Source: Actinosomnolentus pattersoniae (SeqCode) (GTDB taxonomy: Bacteria > Actinomycetota > UBA4738). From it: a stretch of DNA of 5,150 nucleotides. The DNA lies in contig JACDCJ010000145.1 in NCBI GenBank assembly GCA_013817655.1, forward strand, positions 1-5,150, read 5' to 3'. This document shows, one piece after another, positions 1 through 5,150 of the stretch. The position numbers and the translations under genes were made by a program. Within the stretch, counting starts at the first letter, position 1. Each line of letters begins with the position of its first letter. Below the pieces are notes generated by a model. It worked only from the letters and a program-made list of their open reading frames with translations. It had not been told where the DNA came from and did no database searches.

Positions 1-397
1 CCCGAACAGCAGGAAGGTGTACTTGCCCGCGATCTGCGCCAGGTTCGCCACCACGATGATGTCGGCGACGATGATCCCCCAGCCACCCATCCAGCCGGCG
101 AAGGGCCCCATGGCCCGAGTCACCCACGAGAATGGGGTTCCGCAGTCGGGATCGGCCCGGTTCATGTAGTAGTACGACGCGGCGATGAAGAGCATGGGGA
201 TGAACGAGACGACCATGATCGCCGGGGGCTGAAGCCCCACCGCCGCCACAACGATCCCCAACGACGCGGCCCAAGCTGTAGCCCGGCGCCGTTGAGGACG
301 ATGTCGATCACCACGCTGGAGCAGGCCGAGGACGCCGCCCTTCAGGCCCTTCTGGCCGGCCTCGCCCTCCCCCCGCCCGACCTCCTTTGACGCTCAA
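1..397 (-). CDS. APC-family amino acid permease, N-terminal part, 5' end frame-disrupted, runs off window
   Basis: This is the start of a cytoplasmic-membrane amino acid or polyamine transporter of the APC superfamily; the rest lies beyond position 1. From about 270 down to 1 one clean frame reads AASLGIVVAAVGLQPPAIMV, then two hydrophobic segments around the segment NRADPDCGTPFSWVTRAMGP, then GWMGGWGIIVADIIV and ANLAQIAGKYTFLLFG. Cytoplasmic D-P-D-C-G-T followed by GWMGGW is typical of APC permeases. The first 40 or so codons are abnormal: family-like pieces (GLKGGVLGLLQ, VVIDI, SSTAPGYSL, AASLG) lie in three different frames, with changes near 315, 299 and 271, and probably one near 385. 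The best start is TTG at 397, giving LSVK and then EVGRGEGEAGQKG after one frame change. A GAGAGGGGG stretch precedes it. No ATG or GTG start is in frame near the expected N-terminus. It is either a decaying gene or a good gene with sequence errors. Family assignment is firm; substrate is not predictable. Confidence 0.78.
271..397 (-). other. frame-disrupted N-terminus of the permease gene
   Basis: Reading the minus strand, TTG AGC GTC AAA needs one base dropped (about 385) to continue as EVGRGEGEAGQKGLKGGVLGLLQ. After the CAG at 318-316 an extra base (about 315) gives VVIDI. Another at 299 gives SSTAPGYSL, and another at 271 gives AASLGIVV. Each step could equally be a loss of two bases: family members, as I recall them, carry one residue more at the 315 and 299 junctions. 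The last three shifts sum to a multiple of three, so the downstream frame is recovered. Read without correction, the frame stays open but replaces the hydrophobic first membrane segment with QRGDRHRPQRRRATAW, a basic stretch that could not sit in the membrane. Confidence 0.65.
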
Positions 398-427
398 GGC
401 CCCCTCTCACCGGAGCCCTAACCTCAA

Positions 428-444
428 GGCAGGCGAAGCCTGTC
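428..444 (-). terminator. short hairpin after the amidase-like gene, possible weak terminator
   Basis: On the minus strand GACAGGC and GCCTGCC flank a three-base loop TTC, forming a 7-bp stem with one G-U pair. It begins 43 bases after the stop codon of the dimethylformamidase-like gene and before the permease start. The following bases, TTGAGGTT, are only slightly T-rich, so intrinsic termination would be weak. It could be incidental in GC-rich DNA. Confidence 0.35.
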
Positions 445-487
445 ATGCCGCGACCGCCCCGCAGGCAGGCGCGAGGAAACCGCACCG

Positions 488-2233
488 CTACGTCGGGGTG
501 GTGCACTCCTCGGCGGGCGGAGGGATGGGCTCTCCGCTCAGGAACCGGTCGAGAACGTTCGTCGTGATCCTGCTCACGGCCGGATCGAAACGGCTCTCCC
601 GGATCTTGGGGCCGTTCGTCCCCTCGAAGGTCGAGAGGCCGGTGAAGTAGTCATCGAGGCCCCAGCTCCACTGGATCGTGCCCGCGTTGAACACGATGGC
701 GCCGCTTTCGGCCGTGTACACGGTGATGTGGTGCCGTCGACCCTCCTCCAGGTACCCGAGATCCGTCCGGTTCACGATGTCCACCCCGTCGGGGTGGCAG
801 TAGACGTTCGTGTTGTACTCGTACCCGATGATCTTCGTCAATCGATCGCCCTCGGCGAGCCCCGTACCCCGGAATATCCAGTGGTCCGGGTTCTCGATTA
901 CGAGGTCGGCATTGGCCTGCTCGCCACCGAAGTAATCAGGTCCGTAGACCTCATAGTTTCCGCCCCACAGGGCGCCCGCGAGGTCCTCCTCCGACCACCG
1001 GTGATCCTGGAAGGTAAGCCCCCACACCGGCGTATTGAACATCGGATCCTCTAGGTTCTTCGGCTCGTTGGCCGGATACTCCTTGTAGGCGACCATGACC
1101 CGGTTCTCCTGGCCGGAGGCACTCGGTTCGAACCGGACGACCCAGTAGGAGTAGTTCGCTCCGAAGAAGCCCAGATGCACGCCGTTGTCTCGCGCCGTCT
1201 CGACGTTCGTGCGCATCTCGGTCGACCAGTACTCGTCATGGCCGACCGATAGGAAGGCCTTCGCTCGAAGGAGCTGCGTCGGATCATCGTGGGTGTCCAT
1301 GTCGGTGACGTAAGTGACGTCGTAGCCCATGCGCTCCAGCCACCGGATCATGTTGTACTCCCACCCCGCCGCCGAGGAGCAGTCCAGGATCTGGAACGAG
1401 CGCGGGTCGTAGTCGTGGGTGAGGAAGTCTCCTGCCCCCATGCCCCATTGCGCCGACGTGTACAGCTTCTCGTCGTTGCCGCAATTGCCACTCCTGTCGC
1501 CGGTTCGGGGTCCGTATGGACGGTCGAAAGAGACCTTGCGCGCGTAGGTGCCAGGCCCCCCCCTGGCGCTGTTGTAGTCGTAAGAAGAGTAGCCCCGCTT
1601 GGGGGGGTCCGTCCCGTAGTCGGCGGGCCAGTTGTTGTACGCGTTGTAGGTCGTGACGGCCTGCTGGAAGATGAACTCCGCTGCCCTGGTGTCCCGAACG
1701 GTAAAGATGATGTAGCTCTCGTTCCCGTTCGACTCGTTGTGGAGCTTCGTCAGGTAGACGCCGCTCACCCAGTCGTCGCCGACACGCAGCGAATGTCCGT
1801 TCCGCCAATTGCACTCGATCAGTCCGGTGTACGGCTGCGGCGCTCCGGGCTCGTCGTCCTCCCTGATGCAGTCGGGCTGAACGGAGGGGCCGCGGCGGAT
1901 GGGTCCGGCCATCATTCGGGCGCCCCGGCCCTGGTACCAGCCCATCCGGTACACGGTCATCGTGTAGGGGTCCTTGCTGTTCACGTACAGGCTGATCGAA
2001 CCGCCCACCGGCACGCTGGTGGACGAGGCGTAGCCCTCGATCTCGTGCTCGAGCGCCGGGTCTTCCAGCTGCCACGACGTCGTCCCGCGCCGGGCGTTCT
2101 CATCCGTGATCACGTTCGAGCGTCCGCCGGCCTGGAGCCTGGGTTCCAGAGGGGCACGATCCTCCTGCCCCGAGAGCAAGGAACCCGCCAGGAACGCCGC
2201 CACGATCAGTGCGATCGTTCGGGGCATTCTCAT
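488..2233 (-). CDS. secreted N,N-dimethylformamidase beta-subunit-like protein
   Basis: This is an exported protein with the fold of the large (beta) subunit of N,N-dimethylformamidase, an iron amidohydrolase. Numbering is from the Met at 2233 (581 aa). Residues 1-22 (MRMPRT, then a hydrophobic run) form a signal peptide without a lipobox. Residues 66-180 form the N-terminal beta-rich domain with YRMGWYQG at 95-102 and HNESNGNESYIIFTV at 165-179. The C-terminal domain carries VTYVTDMDTHDD, GHDEYW (331-336), GANYSYW (358-364), GYEYN (470-474) and WGLDDY (524-529). Characterised dimethylformamidase binds iron through two Tyr and one Glu; the tyrosines of these motifs and the Glu of GYEYN are candidate ligands, not assigned by me. 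Six cysteines remain, at 122, 141, 251, 285, 479 and 577. An ATG at 2245 is also in frame, but GAGG abuts it directly; GAGGA is about 11 bases from the 2233 ATG. No small alpha subunit lies beside it, so dimethylformamide as substrate is doubtful. Confidence 0.88.
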   Translation of the reverse strand: MRMPRTIALIVAAFLAGSLLSGQEDRAPLEPRLQAGGRSNVITDENARRGTTSWQLEDPALEHEIEGYASSTSVPVGGSISLYVNSKDPYTMTVYRMGWYQGRGARMMAGPIRRGPSVQPDCIREDDEPGAPQPYTGLIECNWRNGHSLRVGDDWVSGVYLTKLHNESNGNESYIIFTVRDTRAAEFIFQQAVTTYNAYNNWPADYGTDPPKRGYSSYDYNSARGGPGTYARKVSFDRPYGPRTGDRSGNCGNDEKLYTSAQWGMGAGDFLTHDYDPRSFQILDCSSAAGWEYNMIRWLERMGYDVTYVTDMDTHDDPTQLLRAKAFLSVGHDEYWSTEMRTNVETARDNGVHLGFFGANYSYWVVRFEPSASGQENRVMVAYKEYPANEPKNLEDPMFNTPVWGLTFQDHRWSEEDLAGALWGGNYEVYGPDYFGGEQANADLVIENPDHWIFRGTGLAEGDRLTKIIGYEYNTNVYCHPDGVDIVNRTDLGYLEEGRRHHITVYTAESGAIVFNAGTIQWSWGLDDYFTGLSTFEGTNGPKIRESRFDPAVSRITTNVLDRFLSGEPIPPPAEECTTPT

Positions 2234-2328
2234 CGCCAGGCACATCCTCGAAGGGTCTGGAGGTCCGCCGGCGCGGCACCCCCGCCGTCCACCACGGAGG
2301 GATCAGAGGATAGCGGGGAGGAGGTGTG

Positions 2329-2356
2329 GGCGCGCCCCGTGTAAGGGGCGGGCGCC
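2329..2356 (-). terminator. strong GC hairpin between the glycosyltransferase and amidase-like genes
   Basis: On the minus strand GGCGC-CC-GCCCC pairs with GGGGCGCGCC around the loop TTACAC: ten GC-rich pairs with a two-base bulge. It starts 13 bases past the stop codon of the GT2 gene and ends about 95 bases before the amidase-like start. No T-run follows, so it is not a canonical intrinsic terminator. Tail-less GC hairpins are reported as terminators in high-GC actinobacteria. It may separate the glycosyltransferase transcript from the amidase-like gene, or act as a 3'-end stabiliser. Confidence 0.42.
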
Positions 2357-2368
2357 GGGCTTCGGGGC

Positions 2369-3172
2369 CTACGCTGCCTGCTGGAGGACGGGCTCAAGCG
2401 CCGGCCGCACACGGGTCCTGTACGCCTCGCGGGACAGCAACCGGATGCGGAAGAGCCCGTAGATGGTCCGGGGGACCCGCCGGAGGATCCCCGAGCGGGA
2501 GTGTCGCATCTCGACGGTTCGGATGGGCAGCTCGCCGATGGCGAGGCCGCTCCATTCGGCGCGCGCCATGAGCTCGGTGTCGAACAGGTCCTTGGTCGAG
2601 CAAACGGCCATGGCCAGGTGCTGGGTGGCGGAGCGGTGGAAGAGCTTCATCCCGTGCGTCTCGGTGACCCTGAGCTTGAGCATGTTGCGGACGAACCACC
2701 CGAAGGTCCGCGATGCGCCGCGGCGCAGGAACGCCCGGGTGTCTTCGGAGTCGGCCAGGCTCTTGGCAGCGACGACGATGTCGGCGTCCTCCCGTAGGGC
2801 TCTGCCCACGAAGTCCATGTCGTAGTAGTCAGCGTCGAAATTCACGATGACGTCGTTCCGTGCGGCCAAGAAGCCGGCCCGCATGGCAGCGCCGTAGTCG
2901 GGCTCAGACAGCGATACCACCATCACGCCGGGGATCTCGCGAGCGAGACGGAGGGCCAGCGGCAGCGTGCCGTCGGTGCTTCCGTTCTCGCAAACGATGA
3001 CCTCGTACCGATCGAACCCGAGCCCCCGCAGTCCGTCTATTACGGTGGTGACGGTGCCCTCGAGGATCTCCGCCTCGTTGTAGGCGGGAATCAGCACCGA
3101 GATCGACGCCATGGGGCGCCCGCTCGTCTCGCCGTGCAGGTTCACTTGCGTGACTTCGCGGTCCACCTTCAT
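2369..3172 (-). CDS. family 2 glycosyltransferase, dolichyl-phosphate mannose synthase-like (polyprenyl-phosphate sugar transferase)
   Basis: This is a cytoplasmic GT-A fold glycosyltransferase of 267 aa, probably moving a sugar from a nucleotide donor to polyprenyl phosphate. Motifs in order are SVLIPAYNEAEIL at 25-37, VIVCENGSTDGT at 58-69, DYGAAMRAGFLAARND at 92-107 and VNFDADYYD at 110-118. The D113-A-D115 pair would hold the metal and nucleotide-sugar. ETHGMKLFHRSA at 171-182, DLFDTELMARAEWSGL at 195-210 and ELPIRTVEMRHSRS at 214-227 match the C-terminal part of the DPM1-like group. There is no membrane segment, unlike DPM1-like enzymes with a C-terminal membrane domain such as GtrB or ArnC. 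The start at 3172 has the strong ribosome site GAGGAAAGGAC just upstream. Met21 (MASISVL) at 3112 begins the conserved domain but has a poor site. The gene follows the Ser/Thr-rich gene by 57 bases, which fits one transcript. Donor sugar and lipid acceptor cannot be read from the sequence. Confidence 0.88.
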   Translation of the reverse strand: MKVDREVTQVNLHGETSGRPMASISVLIPAYNEAEILEGTVTTVIDGLRGLGFDRYEVIVCENGSTDGTLPLALRLAREIPGVMVVSLSEPDYGAAMRAGFLAARNDVIVNFDADYYDMDFVGRALREDADIVVAAKSLADSEDTRAFLRRGASRTFGWFVRNMLKLRVTETHGMKLFHRSATQHLAMAVCSTKDLFDTELMARAEWSGLAIGELPIRTVEMRHSRSGILRRVPRTIYGLFRIRLLSREAYRTRVRPALEPVLQQAA

Positions 3173-3173
3173 G

Positions 3174-3183
3174 TCCTTTCCTC
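3174..3183 (-). promoter_or_regulatory. ribosome binding site of the glycosyltransferase gene
   Basis: The minus strand reads GAGGAAAGGA with one C before the ATG at 3172. The GAGG part sits at a normal distance from the ATG and the AGGA part is very close. It supports the 3172 start over Met21. Confidence 0.55.
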
Positions 3184-3229
3184 TTCGGCCTGCGGGGGCC
3201 GGGCTCGTGTTCGGTTGGGGGAAGCCGTC

Positions 3230-3595
3230 TTACCTGACGATCGTGGAAGAGCTCGAGCTGGTGCTCGTCCTTGACGTCCTGGAACTCGACGTGCCGGACG
3301 TGGTGGAGCTCGACGTGCCGGACGTGCTCGTCCTTGACGTCCTGGAGCTCGACGTGCCGGACGTGGTGGAGCTCGACGTGCCGGACGTGCTCGTCCTTGA
3401 CGTCCTGGAGCTCGACGTGCCGGACGTGGTGGAGCTCGACGAGCCGCCGGAGGTTGTGCTGCCGCCAGACAGGGACTCGACCGGAGCGCGCTCCGCAGTA
3501 GCGAACGCCAGCGCCCCCGTGACGAATATGCCGATCACGAGCGCCGACAGGACCAGCGCCACCCGGTGGATCCGAATCGCGATTCTCTGCTTCAT
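3230..3595 (-). CDS. small exported Ser/Thr-rich repeat protein, function unknown
   Basis: I do not recognise a family. The 121-aa product has a basic start (MKQRIAIRIHR), a hydrophobic signal or anchor segment at about 12-31 ending in TGALA-FATA, which resembles a signal peptidase I site, and then AERAPVESLSGG. From about residue 44 to 118 it is nearly all Ser, Thr and Gly, with Arg in the recurring element SSSRTSRTST. The repeat is 21 residues (SGTSSSTTSGTSSSRTSRTST), present nearly three times, ending in SSSSSTIVR. No Cys or Trp is present, and the tail should be disordered, positively charged and exposed outside the membrane. Evidence that it is a real gene: ribosome site AAGGGGGTG five bases before the ATG, a proper signal segment, same strand and tight spacing with both neighbours. 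It could be an O-glycosylated wall-associated linker or adhesin-like tail. Weakness: low-complexity GC-rich repeats keep many frames open, so the tail is supported less by coding statistics than by its start. Confidence 0.68.
   Translation of the reverse strand: MKQRIAIRIHRVALVLSALVIGIFVTGALAFATAERAPVESLSGGSTTSGGSSSSTTSGTSSSRTSRTSTSGTSSSTTSGTSSSRTSRTSTSGTSSSTTSGTSSSRTSRTSTSSSSSTIVR
3261..3440. repeat. 63-bp tandem repeat, 2.9 copies
   Basis: Copies lie at 3261-3323, 3324-3386 and 3387-3440; the last stops after 54 bases. The only mismatch I see is position 3284 (A in copy one, G in the others). Each unit begins GTGCTCGTCCTTGAC on the plus strand, followed by two 24-base half-units that share GGAGCTCGACGTGCCGGAC and differ near their start (GTCCT versus GTGGT). 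The length is divisible by three, so copy number changes keep the frame of the Ser/Thr-rich gene. Near identity points to recent slippage or recombination. Confidence 0.93.
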
Positions 3596-3600
3596 GAATT

Positions 3601-3609
3601 CACCCCCTT
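3601..3609 (-). promoter_or_regulatory. ribosome binding site of the Ser/Thr-rich gene
   Basis: AAGGGGGTG on the minus strand lies five bases (AATTC) before the ATG at 3595. It resembles the consensus AGGAGGTG with one change and fixes the start of this gene. Confidence 0.6.
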
Positions 3610-3725
3610 CCTATGGACTTCGTGTGCTGCCGTCTTTCGCCGTTCGGTCGTTTGGTGCCCATCGAAGATACGGGCGGCTGGGACCACGAGATGGGTGCTT
3701 CACCAAGCCTTAACCAACCACTGGT

Positions 3726-5150
3726 TTAGTTCTGGTCCCCTTGTGGCTCCGGATAGACCCAACGCTTGAACGCCACGTACTTGAACATCCAGGTGGCCGC
3801 CCCTGCGGCCAGTTTGGCCGCATTGAGCAGAACGGGCTGTTCGCCCAGGACGAGGGCAACGCCAGACACGGCCGCCGTGTTGAAGCCCAGAGCCAGCAGG
3901 TTGAAGAGCAGGAACATCCCGAGCTCCTGGCTCACCCGGTCTCGCCCTCCGCCGGCGAAGGTGTAGCGCTTGTTGAGCGTGTAGCTCGCAAGCACTCCCG
4001 CCGAGTATGAGACGACGTTGGCCAGGACTGGGCCCGTGGAGCCCCCCGATACCAGGACGTTGAACAGCGCGAAGTCGAGAGCCGTCGTGGCCACGCTTAC
4101 CACTCCGAACAGCGAAACGCGGGCGAGCCAGCCCCGCTCGGCGGGAACGCCACCGGGGACGGGTACGACCACGTCCCACCCTGCTGTCATCAGCTCTCGC
4201 CGGGCCCTGGGCATTACCAGAAGGCTCAGTGCACTGAACGTGAGGGCCAGACCCAGCCACTCGGCCCACGTTCGTTCGAACCGCAGCCGCACCTCGCTCT
4301 GGGTGGGAATGACAACCATCAGGGTGGGAGAAGCGCGGAACGGCCCCAGGGCCCCTTCGGTCTTCCAATTGGGGAAGTACGACGTCTTGATCCAGTGGGG
4401 CTCGCCAATGGCGTCCGTGCGGAACGAGATCTGGTCGTCGAAGACATCTGCTGGCACGGACCGGCCGCCGGCCGCAAGTGACTTGCGTGGCAGATTCGTC
4501 GGATCGCTGGTCCGAGCCCAGGTGGCGGGCCCGTCGGCCACCAGGGGAACGTCGAGGTCGTGCGGATTCGAGAACCACTCGACGGTCGCCTCGATCCAGG
4601 GTTTCCCGGTAAGTACGACCGGCTCGTACTTGGGGATGACCACCTGGCCGGGCGTTTCGACCCCGAAGATCGCATAGCGACCGAACCGGTCGACGAGATG
4701 CAGTCTGGGTGACTGCAGCGCCGCCTTCTGGGCCAGGTCGGTGTACGTGACGAACCACGACACGTCGAGAAGCTCCATGTGCTCGATGCCCCGGTCGAGC
4801 TCGAACTGCCGGTACGGAAGCGTTCCGATCGGGTTCGACGGACGCTCGGCGATCTCGGCCACGGTGAGGAAGTGGAACGGCGTTGTGAAGCCCGATTCGT
4901 AGTACAGGCCCTCCATCGATGGGTGGCCGGCCCAGTACGGCATGAGCATCGGGGCGAGCTCCGTCCCATAGGACTCCATCTTCAGGTTCGGCTCCCACAT
5001 CACGCGCCCGGGCGGGAGGGCTTCGACGTGGCTCATCAGCTCCCGAAGCTGGGGCCAGTCGGCCTGTCGCTCGTATCCCGCGTAGTTCGTCCTGATCCAG
5101 TCGTCGACGAACGTGTCGTCCCGCCTCGCGAGGATCCAGCCCAGGACCGT
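3726..5150 (-). CDS. PTPS-related membrane protein, C-terminal part, fused to a GtrA domain; 5' end outside window
   Basis: 474 residues are visible; the frame is open to 5150 with no stop, so the Met at 5036 is internal. Upstream codons read DDWIRTNYAGYERQADWPQLREL, continuing the family pattern. The first part matches the C-terminal region of large membrane proteins labelled 6-pyruvoyl-tetrahydropterin synthase-related (a misleading name; multi-pass envelope proteins). Markers are LPPGRVMWE, SMEGLYYESGFTTPFHFLTV and SYFPNWKTEGALGPFRASP, followed by a membrane segment at about 296-314. A basic linker of about 27 residues leads to a full GtrA domain at about 342-467 (3750-4127): RVSLFGVVSVATTALDFALF, the signature SYTLNKRYTF, and two more hydrophobic segments ending FKYVAFKRWVY. 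GtrA domains have four membrane helices and act with polyprenyl-linked sugars, probably in flipping. The long N-terminal membrane part is missing only because the window ends. The GT2 gene two positions downstream is a natural partner. It lies 130 bases upstream of the Ser/Thr-rich gene. Confidence 0.87.
   Translation of the reverse strand, partial: TVLGWILARRDDTFVDDWIRTNYAGYERQADWPQLRELMSHVEALPPGRVMWEPNLKMESYGTELAPMLMPYWAGHPSMEGLYYESGFTTPFHFLTVAEIAERPSNPIGTLPYRQFELDRGIEHMELLDVSWFVTYTDLAQKAALQSPRLHLVDRFGRYAIFGVETPGQVVIPKYEPVVLTGKPWIEATVEWFSNPHDLDVPLVADGPATWARTSDPTNLPRKSLAAGGRSVPADVFDDQISFRTDAIGEPHWIKTSYFPNWKTEGALGPFRASPTLMVVIPTQSEVRLRFERTWAEWLGLALTFSALSLLVMPRARRELMTAGWDVVVPVPGGVPAERGWLARVSLFGVVSVATTALDFALFNVLVSGGSTGPVLANVVSYSAGVLASYTLNKRYTFAGGGRDRVSQELGMFLLFNLLALGFNTAAVSGVALVLGEQPVLLNAAKLAAGAATWMFKYVAFKRWVYPEPQGDQN

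Noticed and set aside
1289..2344. Plus-strand open frame of 351 codons opposite the dimethylformamidase-like gene
   Set aside because: Composition is the Val/Arg/Pro/Gly-rich kind expected opposite a GC3-rich gene, while the minus strand there carries clear family motifs.
3261..3440. CRISPR array
   Set aside because: The units are contiguous 63-bp tandem copies with no unique spacers between constant repeats, and they lie inside a signal-peptide-bearing reading frame.
3111..3713. Plus-strand frame of 200 codons with an acidic-hydrophobic repeat (DVPDVVELDVPDV type)
   Set aside because: It is the antisense reading of the 63-bp repeat, which keeps frames open because its length is a multiple of three. 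It has no good ribosome site, overlaps the start of the glycosyltransferase and the Ser/Thr-rich gene, and its ends show no family features.
3716..3726. Palindrome AACCACTGGTT at the end of the PTPS-GtrA gene as a terminator or operator
   Set aside because: Only a 5-bp arm with a one-base centre, too short to form a hairpin, and it overlaps the stop codon; likely chance.
4018..4677. Plus-strand frame of 219 codons
   Set aside because: Antisense to a well-supported coding region, Ser/Thr/Arg-rich shadow composition, no domain or ribosome site.
3700..4998. Minus-strand frame of 432 codons overlapping the PTPS-GtrA gene
   Set aside because: Arg/Pro/Gly-rich shadow in another frame; the other frame carries the GtrA signature and the PTPS-related motifs and continues to the window edge.

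Overview
The window is high-GC bacterial DNA. All five genes I can support lie on the minus strand, so transcription runs from position 5150 towards 1. Strong GC bias at third codon positions and purine-rich Shine-Dalgarno sites suggest a high-GC bacterium. The protein families (PTPS-related membrane protein, GtrA, actinobacterial-style DPM1-like glycosyltransferase, secreted dimethylformamidase-beta-like protein, APC permease) are ones I associate with soil or aquatic Actinomycetota, such as Acidimicrobiia- or Thermoleophilia-like lineages. That placement is inference; there is no rRNA or phylogenetic marker here.

Layout in transcription order. (1) 5150-3726: C-terminal part of a large membrane protein of the PTPS-related type, fused to a complete GtrA domain; its 5' end is outside the window. 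(2) 3595-3230: a small secreted or membrane-anchored protein, almost entirely Ser/Thr/Gly/Arg after its signal segment, encoded by a 63-bp tandem repeat. (3) 3172-2369: a soluble family 2 glycosyltransferase resembling dolichyl-phosphate mannose synthase. (4) 2233-488: a secreted protein with the N,N-dimethylformamidase beta-subunit-like fold. (5) 397-1: the N-terminal part of an APC-family amino acid permease. Its first ~40 codons need several frame changes to match the family, so it is decaying or the sequence has errors there; it continues past position 1.

Genes 1-3 could form an envelope glycosylation unit. The GT2 enzyme would charge a polyprenyl phosphate with sugar, the GtrA part would help move the lipid-linked sugar across the membrane, and the PTPS-related part may act on the outer face. 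The Ser/Thr-rich exported protein between them looks like a possible O-glycosylation acceptor. This is a hypothesis from gene order and composition, not something the sequence proves. The two genes at the low-coordinate end (amidase-like protein and permease) could relate to uptake or processing of nitrogen compounds, but they may simply be neighbours.

Two GC-rich hairpins, after the glycosyltransferase and after the amidase-like gene, may end or attenuate transcription. No RNA genes, CRISPR arrays, insertion sequences or attachment sites were seen, and there is no gene-free stretch longer than about 150 bases.
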